Below, piece after piece: positions 1 through 5,458 of a DNA stretch of 6,319 nt (its first letter is position 1; each line of letters opens with the position of its first letter). Below the pieces are notes generated by a model. That model made no database searches. It worked only from the letters and a program-made list of their open reading frames with translations, and was not told the origin of the DNA. The stretch covers positions 1 through 6,319 of the forward strand of contig CANJOX010000190.1 of assembly GCA_947475795.1 (NCBI GenBank). The letters are read 5' to 3'. Position numbers and translations under genes: made by a program. The DNA comes from Gemmatimonadota bacterium (lineage in GTDB: Bacteria > Gemmatimonadota > Gemmatimonadetes > Gemmatimonadales > Gemmatimonadaceae).

Positions 1-135
1 CTTGCGATTGCCCGTCGTGGCTTCGAAGGCGAAGCCGCGGGGGATCAGGAAGTTGCGGGCGAAACCGGCAGACACGGAGACGATGTCACCAGGATGTCCG
101 AGCTTGTCGACGGCGTTACGAAGGATGACTTCCAT
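1..135 (-). CDS. rplI: 50S ribosomal protein L9, N-terminal part (cut by window edge)
   Basis: The first 45 codons are visible, running off the window at position 1. The start [19 protein letters not shown], followed by the [15 protein letters not shown] stretch (about residues 26-40), matches the conserved L9 N-terminal domain, which binds 23S rRNA at the base of the L1 stalk. The pattern G-x-x-G-D-(I/V)-V plus G-(Y/F)-A-R-N-(F/Y)-L-I-P-x-G is diagnostic. The ATG has a modest Shine-Dalgarno, CGGAG, about 5 nt upstream. The gene is last in the order rpsF-rpsR-DUF2232-rplI and lies 91 nt downstream of the DUF2232 stop. That is a larger gap than elsewhere in the operon but is probably still co-transcribed. 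The C-terminal domain is outside the window. Confidence 0.95.
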   Translation of the reverse strand, partial: MEVILRNAVDKLGHPGDIVSVSAGFARNFLIPRGFAFEATTGNRK

Positions 136-226
136 GGGTACTCCGGGTCCTGCAGTGAAGAGTGTTCGGCGTCCGACGGCACAGGCCGGGTCGGGCGCAC
201 GACGGACGAAACAGCAAGCAACGACG

Positions 227-1378
227 TCAGCGCGGGGTCGGCCGGCGCGGGTTCGCGCCAGCGCGGAAGTCGCGCCATGTATCTCCCAATCCCAGCCCGA
301 AGGTGACGATGAGCATCGCCATCACCACCCAGAGCGGACCCAGCATCGGGACCAGCACCAGCAACGCCAGCAACGCCGGAACGGCGAACCGGTCGGGAAT
401 CCACCACGTCAGCACACCAGCACCCCGGCAGGCGTAGAGCGCGCCGAAGAAACAGACCAAATTGGCGCCCATCGCGCGCCATTCGGCGAGCGTCGGGAGC
501 AGCAGCACGGTCACGCCGGCGATCAGTCCCCACACCAACTGGTCGTTGAAGCGCAGGTCACGCAGCGCCCCCAACGGGGGGCCGATCCGCACCCGCGACA
601 GGCGGTGATAGGCCGCCCACCCCAACGCCAGCGCCAGCAACGACTCGAGCGCCAGCAACGCCGGCGCGATGGAGACGAGAGGCGCCGGGACAAATCCCTG
701 CGGTGACCCCGCCCCCGCGATGGGGTCGCCCAACGCCACCAACACCCCTTCCATCCGGCTCGCGCGGTCGGCCGCCTCGGGGAAGCGCTGCGCGAACGCG
801 CGCCACGACTCCGTTTCGGACCGACTCCGCCAGCTTTGCAACGATTCGCCGAGGCGACGCTGATACTCCCGCGAGAGCATCTGCGTCGGGCCGTCCAGCA
901 CACTGTCCCCACCGCGTGTCCGCGTCGTGACCCCCGCCAGCGTCACCAAGGCCGCGAGGCCGATGGATCCGAGGGCACGGGTGAGCAGCGACTTCCGTGG
1001 CGAACCGAGACAGACCAAGCCGAACGACGCCCCGAGGGTGAGCGCCCAACCGCGTCCAAAGGCACCGTACCCCGAGAGGGGCAGGGGGACCTTCCAAATC
1101 ACGTAGCCGGCCGCCAGCGCCCAGATGAGCGCCACCACCAACCGGCCTCCCGACCACCAACCGACGATCGCACAGGCGGCGATCGCGACGAGGACGAGCA
1201 GGGCGAACTGTTCCACGGGGAGGAGCAGCCGGATCACGCCGGACACCAGCGACAGTGAGGCCGGCCAGGCCGGTGCTGCGGTGGCGAGCACCATGAGCAC
1301 CAGCGCCAGCACGAACCACCGCCACCCGCGCTCCTGCGGAGCCGTCGCGGCAGACTCCGACGCGACGGCTCCGGTCAT
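227..1378 (-). CDS. DUF2232 / YybS-like polytopic membrane protein
   Basis: A 383-residue, strongly hydrophobic protein. Likely membrane segments lie near residues 20-40, 43-72, 77-97, 108-125, 132-151, 230-256, 281-297, 304-325 and 330-365. A hydrophilic, Arg/Glu-rich, probably helical stretch at about 155-215 separates the N- and C-terminal membrane blocks. The C-terminal features (N306 with [14 protein letters not shown], then a long helix ending [11 protein letters not shown] at about 361-372) and the position between S18 and L9 fit the DUF2232 family, which includes B. subtilis YybS. The molecular function of that family is not established. The start ATG lies 2 nt after the rpsR stop (TGA-gt-ATG). 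No good Shine-Dalgarno sits at the right distance; an AAGGGG is about 14 nt away. Translation therefore probably depends on ribosomes finishing rpsR. Family assignment rests on topology, C-terminal motif and synteny; sequence similarity is not verified. Confidence 0.8.
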   Translation of the reverse strand: MTGAVASESAATAPQERGWRWFVLALVLMVLATAAPAWPASLSLVSGVIRLLLPVEQFALLVLVAIAACAIVGWWSGGRLVVALIWALAAGYVIWKVPLPLSGYGAFGRGWALTLGASFGLVCLGSPRKSLLTRALGSIGLAALVTLAGVTTRTRGGDSVLDGPTQMLSREYQRRLGESLQSWRSRSETESWRAFAQRFPEAADRASRMEGVLVALGDPIAGAGSPQGFVPAPLVSIAPALLALESLLALALGWAAYHRLSRVRIGPPLGALRDLRFNDQLVWGLIAGVTVLLLPTLAEWRAMGANLVCFFGALYACRGAGVLTWWIPDRFAVPALLALLVLVPMLGPLWVVMAMLIVTFGLGLGDTWRDFRAGANPRRPTPR

Positions 1379-1380
1379 AC

Positions 1381-1602
1381 TCAGCCCGTCTGCCCCTTTA
1401 CGTAGGGCAGCAGCGCGAGGAAACGCGCCTTCTTGACGGCCTTCGACAGCTGGCGCTGGTGACGCGCATCGACGCCGCTCAGGCGGCTCGGCAGGATTTT
1501 GCCGTAGTCCGTGATGAAACGGGCGAGGAGACGGTCATCCTTGTAATCGACGTAGCGAATGCCTGCTTCCGTGATCGGGCAGGGCTTCTTCTGGCGGCGC
1601 AT
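1381..1602 (-). CDS. rpsR: 30S ribosomal protein S18
   Basis: A 73-residue basic protein of normal S18 length. The hallmark regions are the basic N-terminus [14 protein letters not shown], the YVDYKD stretch, [18 protein letters not shown] at about residues 26-43, and the rRNA-binding end [19 protein letters not shown]18 binds the 16S platform as a heterodimer with S6, whose gene lies 3 nt upstream. Only one cysteine (C8) is left in the N-terminal region, so this is the zinc-free type. Its ribosome binding site, GAGGA (1614-1610), lies inside the last two sense codons of rpsF, 7 nt from the ATG, so the rpsF acidic-tail codons also act as the start signal for rpsR. Confidence 0.97.
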   Translation of the reverse strand: MRRQKKPCPITEAGIRYVDYKDDRLLARFITDYGKILPSRLSGVDARHQRQLSKAVKKARFLALLPYVKGQTG

Positions 1603-1605
1603 GGT

Positions 1606-1998
1606 TTAATCCTCGTCGTCGTCGTCGTCATCACCCGCGCGGCGGCGCGAGGCGAGCTCTTCTTCGCTGAGCTTCGGCGCACCCAGCTCATGCTCGGCCA
1701 GCGAGATGAGGTAGCGGATGATACCCTCGTCGAGCTTGAGCGCGCGCTCGAACTCGGGAAGCACGGCGGTCGTGGTCTCGAACCGCGAGATGGCGTAGTA
1801 GCCAGACTCGTGGCGGCCGATCTTGTACGCCAGCTGGCGACGGCCCCAGTGCTCGATCTCCGCCGGGGCGGTGAGATGGAGCAGGGCCTGCAACTTGTCG
1901 AGCTTTTCCGCAATGGCCGCATCTTCGAGCGCACTGTCGATGATGTACACGGCTTCGTATCGCCGCGTCGGGTTGCGGCGGATCTTGAGCTTTGCCAC
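1606..1998 (-). CDS. rpsF: 30S ribosomal protein S6
   Basis: A 130-residue S6. The core begins at RRYEAVYIID (12-21) and contains the conserved block EHWGRRQLAYKIGRHESGYYAI (about 49-70), the F73 strand and the FERALKLDEGIIRYL helix (83-97). S6 pairs with S18 on the platform of the 30S subunit. It is slightly longer than the core family at both ends: about 10 basic residues precede the first strand, and the C-terminus is a run of acidic residues, DDDDDDED, after a charged linker. E. coli S6 has Glu residues added to its end by RimK; here an acidic tail is encoded directly. The start is GTG, chosen because GGGAGG lies 8 nt upstream and the reading matches S6 from its first strand. It is the first gene of the rpsF-rpsR-DUF2232-rplI unit. 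No ssb or priB lies between S6 and S18. Confidence 0.97.
   Translation of the reverse strand: MAKLKIRRNPTRRYEAVYIIDSALEDAAIAEKLDKLQALLHLTAPAEIEHWGRRQLAYKIGRHESGYYAISRFETTTAVLPEFERALKLDEGIIRYLISLAEHELGAPKLSEEELASRRRAGDDDDDDED
1615..1629. repeat. (GTC)5 trinucleotide tract encoding the S6 poly-Asp tail
   Basis: Five uninterrupted GTC units on the plus strand read as five GAC (Asp) codons at the end of rpsF. They are flanked by GAT on one side and GAG GAT TAA on the other. The tract is in frame, so slippage would change only the number of Asp residues. Confidence 0.85.
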
Positions 1999-2006
1999 TC
2001 GGCAAT

Positions 2007-2012
2007 CCTCCC
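2007..2012 (-). promoter_or_regulatory. Ribosome binding site of rpsF
   Basis: The minus strand reads GGGAGG here with an 8-nt spacer to the GTG start of rpsF. It is one of the strongest Shine-Dalgarno matches in the window and it decides the non-ATG start. Confidence 0.8.
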
Positions 2013-2041
2013 TGTGGTCTAAGGTGCCCCCCGCAGTGCCG

Positions 2042-2084
2042 ATCCGCAGGAGGAGGGTCAGAGGAACGGTGTACTGTTCCGGAT
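2042..2084 (-). promoter_or_regulatory. Possible structured leader of rpsF (S6:S18-type autoregulation candidate)
   Basis: On the minus strand, an outer stem AUCCG (2084-2080) can pair with CGGAU (2046-2042). An inner stem GAAC (2079-2076) can pair with GUUC (2067-2064), closing the loop AGUACACC; a 17-nt pyrimidine-rich segment is left unpaired on the 3' side. The element ends about 30 nt before the ribosome binding site. In several bacterial groups the S6:S18 complex binds a CCG-containing motif in the rpsF leader to repress its own operon. ACACCG is present here at the hairpin, but I cannot confirm that the fold matches the known motif. No convincing promoter upstream of it was found on the minus strand. 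Confidence 0.3.
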
Positions 2085-2181
2085 GAGCCTTGAAGCCTAG
2101 CCACGCCCGACGGCCAAGGGAAGGGAGGGTGTCGGCTTTCGGGGGGCGCGAACGGTCGGTCGAGGTTCGCGCGCGCCTGCC

Positions 2182-2187
2182 TTAGAT
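2182..2187 (+). promoter_or_regulatory. Candidate -10 element for the SRAP gene
   Basis: TTAGAT lies 9 nt before the SRAP ATG. No recognisable -35 lies 16-18 nt upstream (that region is GC-rich around 2159-2170), and no Shine-Dalgarno lies in between. If real, transcription would start at or next to the ATG and give a leaderless mRNA. This is weak evidence from one hexamer. Confidence 0.25.
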
Positions 2188-2196
2188 TGCGCCGCT

Positions 2197-2907
2197 ATGT
2201 GTGGCAGATACGGCTTCGGCACCCCCGCGCGGCTCGGGACGCTCCCTCTGGGCGTCACCTTTCCCGCGCTCGCCCCCCGATTCAACGTGGCGCCGTCCCA
2301 GGCGGTGCCGCTGGTCCTGTCGGCCGCCGACGGACGGACGGTGCGCATGGCCAAGTGGGGGCTGATCCCGTTCTGGGCCGACGACCCGGGGATCGGGCAC
2401 AAGCTGGCCAACGCCCGCGCCGAGGGGATCGGGTCGAAGCCGGCCTTCCGAGCGGCGTTCAAGGCGCAGCGTGGGCTGATGCCGGCCGATCTGTTCTACG
2501 AGTGGCAGGTCGTGCCGGGGCACAAGGGCAAGCAGCCGTGGTGTATCCGGTTGCCCGACGACGCCCCCTTCGTGATGGCCGCGCTCTGGGACACCTGGCA
2601 GCCCGGGAACGACCCGCTTGCGGAGCCGCTGCTCACGTGCTGTTCGATCACGACGGACGCCAACGACACGATGGCGCCGATTCATCATCGCATGCCGGTG
2701 ATCCTGCCGCTGGACCGGGTGGATGCCTGGCTCGATCCGGACACCACGCCGGCCGCTGCCGCCGCCCTGCTGCGCCCGTACGAGGGGCCGCTGCACGCGT
2801 ACCAGGTGAAGACGTGGGTCAATGCCACCCGGAACGATGACGCGGAGTGCGCCGCACCGCTGGTGCGGTCGGACGCCCACCGCGACGAGCAGTTCTTCGG
2901 CGCCTGA
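2197..2907 (+). CDS. yedK: SRAP-domain protein (YedK/HMCES-like abasic-site crosslinking enzyme)
   Basis: A 236-residue single-domain protein, the usual SRAP length. The family's catalytic positions are all present: Cys2 directly after the initiator Met (MCGRYG), Asn72 in the NARAE motif, Glu102 in LMPADLFYEW, and His163 in the IHHRMPV motif. The RFNVAPSQ motif (28-35) and KWGLIPFW (53-60) also match. Family members form a thiazolidine crosslink between the processed N-terminal Cys and abasic sites in single-stranded DNA, shielding them during replication; the E. coli and human homologues are YedK and HMCES. The start is fixed by the need for Cys at position 2. The gene is divergent from rpsF (198 nt apart) and convergent with the DUF3108 gene (6 nt apart), so it is probably monocistronic. 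No LexA-like operator was recognised upstream, and no Shine-Dalgarno is visible. Confidence 0.95.
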   Translation: MCGRYGFGTPARLGTLPLGVTFPALAPRFNVAPSQAVPLVLSAADGRTVRMAKWGLIPFWADDPGIGHKLANARAEGIGSKPAFRAAFKAQRGLMPADLFYEWQVVPGHKGKQPWCIRLPDDAPFVMAALWDTWQPGNDPLAEPLLTCCSITTDANDTMAPIHHRMPVILPLDRVDAWLDPDTTPAAAAALLRPYEGPLHAYQVKTWVNATRNDDAECAAPLVRSDAHRDEQFFGA

Positions 2908-2914
2908 CCGGCGC
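2900..2914. terminator. Small hairpin spanning two convergent stop codons (possible weak bidirectional terminator)
   Basis: GCGCC (2900-2904) and GGCGC (2910-2914) form a perfect 5-bp inverted repeat with loop TGACC. The loop contains the SRAP stop codon, and the right arm touches the stop of the convergent DUF3108 gene. No U-tract follows in either direction, so intrinsic termination is doubtful. Confidence 0.25.
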
Positions 2915-3705
2915 TACTTCGTGCCGCTGGCGCTGCGCAGGAAGAGATTGAGGGAGCCGAAGCTGAGCTTCGACTTCATCTGCACCATCAGTCGGCGGTC
3001 GTCGTCGGTGATCCACACTTCGGCCCGGCCGTTCTTGCTGAAGATGCCCTTGGTCTGAAACGTGGGCTGCAGCACGACCGTCTTGAACGTGCCGCCCGGC
3101 ACGGTGATGGTCTCGCGGCGAACGACCCGGATGCGCACCGGGTTACCGGCGGCCTTGAAGTAGCGGGAATACTCGTACGTCTTCCCGACTTCCAGCGGTA
3201 CGGTGCGCACGAAGTACAGGAACGACCCGTCGTCGAGGGGGCTGGCCACGGTGGGCTCTTCGGGGCGGTCATTTTCCCGGAACATGCCGCGCTCCGGAAA
3301 AATCTCGTACCGGCGGGTGCGCTCGTAGCTCCCCTCGTCGACATCCTGATGGTAGCGCAACGAGTTGAGCGTGGTGACGTCGAACCACGACTCGTACAGA
3401 TCGTTCACGCGATAGAGCGGGATGCCGCCGTTGATGCGGAACACGGTGTGCCACACCGGCCGGCCCCGCACGTCGGCGATCTCCCGCACCTCCATGCTGC
3501 CGTTCCCCACCTTGAGCGAGCCGAAGCGCACGTCGTAGTCGAGGCGCTCGCCCACGGTAAACGGGACCGGCATCGCATTGGCGGGCAGGCGCTGTTGGGT
3601 GCGGCTACCCGTGGCCGCGTCCAGCGCCTGCGCCGTGACGCGCGACGATCCGGCGGCAAGCAGCAGGGTGGCGCTGAGCGCGACCTTGGCAAAGACGGTT
3701 CTCAT
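2914..3705 (-). CDS. DUF3108 domain-containing exported protein
   Basis: A 263-residue protein. It begins with a clear Sec signal peptide: MRTVFAK, then a hydrophobic core at about 8-20, and a probable signal peptidase I site after TAQA at residue 27. The mature part opens with VPFTVGERLDYDVRFGSLKVGNGSMEV (about 47-73), the typical start of DUF3108. It continues with strand-rich sequence: YRVNDLYESWFDVTTLNSLRYHQ (98-120), DDGSFLYFVRTVPLEVGKTYEY (158-179), VPGGTFKTVVLQPTF (202-216), and AEVWITDDDRRLMVQMKSKLSFGSLNLFL (228-256). The family is predicted to be periplasmic or surface beta-rich protein; no activity is established. The gene follows ychF by 35 nt on the same strand and could be read from the same transcript, although the functions have no known link. 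Its ATG has no strong Shine-Dalgarno. Confidence 0.85.
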   Translation of the reverse strand: MRTVFAKVALSATLLLAAGSSRVTAQALDAATGSRTQQRLPANAMPVPFTVGERLDYDVRFGSLKVGNGSMEVREIADVRGRPVWHTVFRINGGIPLYRVNDLYESWFDVTTLNSLRYHQDVDEGSYERTRRYEIFPERGMFRENDRPEEPTVASPLDDGSFLYFVRTVPLEVGKTYEYSRYFKAAGNPVRIRVVRRETITVPGGTFKTVVLQPTFQTKGIFSKNGRAEVWITDDDRRLMVQMKSKLSFGSLNLFLRSASGTK

Positions 3706-3740
3706 GGCGGATTGCTACCCAACGTGACCGGAAAGGGTCG

Positions 3741-4841
3741 TTACACGTTGAAACGGAACAGGAGGACATCCCCGTCCTGCACGACGTACTCCTTGCCCTC
3801 GGACCGGACCGCCCCTTTCTCGCGTGCGGTCTTCCAGCCGCCGTGCGTCACGAAGTCCTGATAGGACACGGTTTCGGCACGGATGAAGCCTTTCTCGAAG
3901 TCGGTGTGAATGACGCCCGCGGCCTTGGGGGCCGTGTCGCCCCGGTGAATCGTCCACGCCCGTACTTCCTGTTCGCCAGCGGTGAAGTACGTCTGCAGGC
4001 CGAGCAGGTGGTAGCCGCCCTGAATCAGGCGGTCGAGGCCGGCCGTTTCGATACCGAGCGACGCGAGAAACTCCACGCGCTCTTCGGGCGGCAGTTCCGA
4101 GAGTTCCGCTTCGATCTTGGCCGAGAAGGCCACGATCTCGGCGTGTTCACCGGTGGCCGCTACGGCGGCGCGCAACGCCTTGAGGTACGGCCCTTCGTCA
4201 CCGGCCAACTCGGCGTCGGTCACGTTCGCGGCGTACAGCACCGGCTTCGCCGTGATGAGCTGCAGCCCGGCCAACGAGTGCATGTGCTCCGACGACAGTC
4301 CGCCACGAAGCAACGGCATGCCTTCCGACAGCGTCGCGAAGGCGGCTTCCAGCGCCGGCAACTCCGCCAACGCGTCCTTGTCGTTCGCCTTGGCCGCGCG
4401 CTTCACTTTGTCGAGGCGCTTCTCCACCACGGCCAAGTCGGCGAGCGCGAGTTCGAGCTCGATCGTTTCCTTGTCCCGCGCCGGATCGGGCGAGCCCATC
4501 ACGTGCGTCACGTCGTCGTCGGCAAAGCACCGGATGACGTGCACGATGGCGTCGGTCTCGCGGATGTTCTGGAGGAACTTGTTCCCCAGGCCTTCCCCCT
4601 GCGACGCGCCCTTCACGAGGCCGGCAATGTCGACGAACTGGACGGCCGCCGGCAGGGTGCGCTTGGGCTGCACGATCTCCGCCAGCTTCGCCAGCCGCGC
4701 ATCGGGCACTTCCACCATGCCGACGTTGGGGTCGACGGTGCAGAAGGGATAGTTCGCCGCTTCAGCCTTGGCCGAGGTCAGGGCGTTGAACAGCGTCGAT
4801 TTACCGACGTTTGGGAGGCCGACGATGCCGAGTTGAAGCAC
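3741..4841 (-). CDS. ychF: Redox-regulated ribosome-associated ATPase YchF (OLA1/Obg family)
   Basis: A 366-residue protein, close to the usual 363-364. Order: G1/P-loop GLPNVGKST (8-16), then NYPFCTVDPNVG (30-41), the family signature DIAGLVKGASQGEGLGNKFL (71-90), the helical coiled-coil insertion at about 120-200, the G4 equivalent NVTD (206-209), FSAKIE (239-244), and a C-terminal TGS domain (about 283-366) ending DGDVLLFRFNV. YchF binds ATP rather than GTP because its G4 motif is NxxE-like, not NKxD. Here the last residue is Asp, where Glu is common. H113 in DDDVTHVMG matches the mobile catalytic His of E. coli YchF. The GTG start at 4841 (V-LQLGIVGLP) fits the family. The frame stays open upstream to 4970, but that 43-residue extension is unlike YchF and would overlap the start of the divergent gene. 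No Shine-Dalgarno precedes the GTG. Confidence 0.96.
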   Translation of the reverse strand: MLQLGIVGLPNVGKSTLFNALTSAKAEAANYPFCTVDPNVGMVEVPDARLAKLAEIVQPKRTLPAAVQFVDIAGLVKGASQGEGLGNKFLQNIRETDAIVHVIRCFADDDVTHVMGSPDPARDKETIELELALADLAVVEKRLDKVKRAAKANDKDALAELPALEAAFATLSEGMPLLRGGLSSEHMHSLAGLQLITAKPVLYAANVTDAELAGDEGPYLKALRAAVAATGEHAEIVAFSAKIEAELSELPPEERVEFLASLGIETAGLDRLIQGGYHLLGLQTYFTAGEQEVRAWTIHRGDTAPKAAGVIHTDFEKGFIRAETVSYQDFVTHGGWKTAREKGAVRSEGKEYVVQDGDVLLFRFNV

Positions 4842-4853
4842 GATTAAAAACGA

Positions 4854-4890
4854 AGTAGGGAGTACGGAGGAGGGGTCGGGAGTCGCGACG
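4854..4890. repeat. Degenerate half-unit of the heptad ACT/AGT repeat
   Basis: On the plus strand, AGT/AGG/GGT-type triplets occur at 4854, 4861, 4868, 4874 and 4881, with the next grid point at 4888 (ACG). The spacing is 7-7-6-7-7, identical to the right arm of the palindromes at 5377-5539. On the minus strand it reads as repeated ACTCCCN units. No matching left arm is present. The sequence is G-rich, so chance similarity is possible. Confidence 0.4.
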
Positions 4891-4907
4891 CGCTCCGCCC
4901 GCGGGGA

Positions 4908-4938
4908 AATGTAGCGGGGGGCGGAATTCTGGTGACAA
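4908..4938 (-). promoter_or_regulatory. Candidate sigma-70-type promoter for ychF
   Basis: The minus strand has TTGTCA (4938-4933, five of six to the -35 consensus) and TACATT (4913-4908, four of six to the -10) with a 19-nt spacer; CTACAT at 18 nt is an alternative. The predicted transcript would start about 60 nt upstream of the ychF GTG. The long spacer and the GC-rich interval make this tentative. Confidence 0.35.
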
Positions 4939-4942
4939 TCGC

Positions 4943-5332
4943 ATGCGTGAACCCTCCCAAATTCGGGCAATGCAAGACTTCAGGAAGCTCCGAGTCTGGC
5001 AGCGGTCTCAGTCGCTCACGGCGCAAGTCTACGGCGCGACACGGACGCTTCGGGGGCGCGATGTGGTGTCGCTTCGCAGCCAGCTGACGAGATCGATGGC
5101 CTCGATCTCTGCGAACATTGCCGAGGGGGCGAACTCCGCCGGCTCACGGGACTTCGCGCGATACCTCCAGATGGCCATTGGCTCGGCTTCCGAAACCGAG
5201 AGTCATCTGGATCTCGCGTTCCGGATGGCGCTCATTCCCGCAGCGGATGTCATGCCATTGATCGACGAGGTGGTCGCGATCCGCAAAATGCTGATCGTGC
5301 TGCGCCGGCGCGTGCTCGAGAGCGGTGCATAG
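4943..5332 (+). CDS. Four-helix-bundle protein (S23 / 23S rRNA intervening-sequence protein family)
   Basis: A 129-residue protein with the family layout: FRKLRVWQRSQSLTAQVY as helix 1 (13-30), VVSLRSQLTRSMASISANIAEG as helix 2 (41-62), then the hallmark SANIAEG...SRDFARYLQMAIGSASETE at about 56-86, and a last amphipathic helix DEVVAIRKMLIVLRRRVLES (108-127). The family was first found encoded in intervening sequences of bacterial 23S rRNA genes, but free-standing copies are common; their role is not established. Two starts are possible: ATG at 4943, preceded by GGTGA with a 7-nt spacer, and ATG at 4970 (MQDFRKLRVW), where most relatives begin but no ribosome binding site is seen. I keep 4943 for its Shine-Dalgarno. 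It is divergent from ychF and convergent with hppA, so it stands alone. No rRNA sequence lies nearby. Confidence 0.9.
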   Translation: MREPSQIRAMQDFRKLRVWQRSQSLTAQVYGATRTLRGRDVVSLRSQLTRSMASISANIAEGANSAGSRDFARYLQMAIGSASETESHLDLAFRMALIPAADVMPLIDEVVAIRKMLIVLRRRVLESGA

Positions 5333-5341
5333 CAATGCAAA

Positions 5342-5374
5342 CCGGCCGCCGAGGCAAAGAGCATCGGCGGCCGG
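5342..5374. terminator. Perfect 11-bp GC-rich hairpin after the four-helix-bundle gene
   Basis: CCGGCCGCCGA (5342-5352) and TCGGCGGCCGG (5364-5374) are exact reverse complements around the 11-nt loop GGCAAAGAGCA. The hairpin begins 10 nt after the stop codon of the four-helix-bundle gene. No U-tract follows, so it may be a non-canonical terminator or an mRNA-end stabiliser. Such hairpins are frequent at the ends of genes in GC-rich genomes. Confidence 0.65.
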
Positions 5375-5376
5375 CT

Positions 5377-5458
5377 GACTCATGACTCCAAACTTTGACT
5401 CACAACACGAGACTCACGTGAGTTTGGAGTTCTGAGTCTAAGTGTGGAGTTATGGGTT
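5377..5458. repeat. 82-bp heptad palindrome, copy 1
   Basis: An imperfect inverted repeat centred between 5417 and 5418 in ACTCACGTGAGT. By hand count 32 of 41 arm positions are Watson-Crick matched. ACT or near-ACT triplets fall at unit positions 2, 9, 16, 22, 29 and 36, and AGT or near-AGT triplets at 45, 52, 59, 65, 72 and 79, so spacing is 7-7-6-7-7 in each arm. It starts 2 nt after the GC-rich hairpin. It is markedly more AT-rich than the surrounding genes and contains no coding sequence. Confidence 0.9.

Noticed and set aside
2..706. Plus-strand 234-codon open frame at the window start
   Set aside because: It runs antisense to rplI and the DUF2232 gene and reads as low-complexity Arg/Gln/His sequence.
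1459..2022. Plus-strand 187-codon open frame opposite rpsR and rpsF
   Set aside because: Both minus-strand genes are unmistakable ribosomal proteins; this frame is a shadow.
2090..2160. Minus-strand promoter for rpsF (TTGGCC with TAGGCT or TTCAAG)
   Set aside because: Spacing is too short for the first pair and the -10 match is only three of six for the second; not good enough to report as a feature.
2182..2880. Minus-strand 232-codon open frame opposite the SRAP gene
   Set aside because: The plus-strand SRAP gene has all its catalytic residues; the opposite frame is Arg/Gly/His-rich with no domain.
3843..4847. Plus-strand 334-codon open frame opposite ychF
   Set aside because: It is the antisense of a clear YchF gene; the product is Arg/His/Gln-rich with no recognisable domain, typical of GC-rich antisense frames.
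4934..4939. GACAAT as a -10 element for the four-helix-bundle gene
   Set aside because: It lies 3 nt before the first ATG, has no matching -35, and overlaps the likely ribosome binding site; it would only work if the 4970 start were used.
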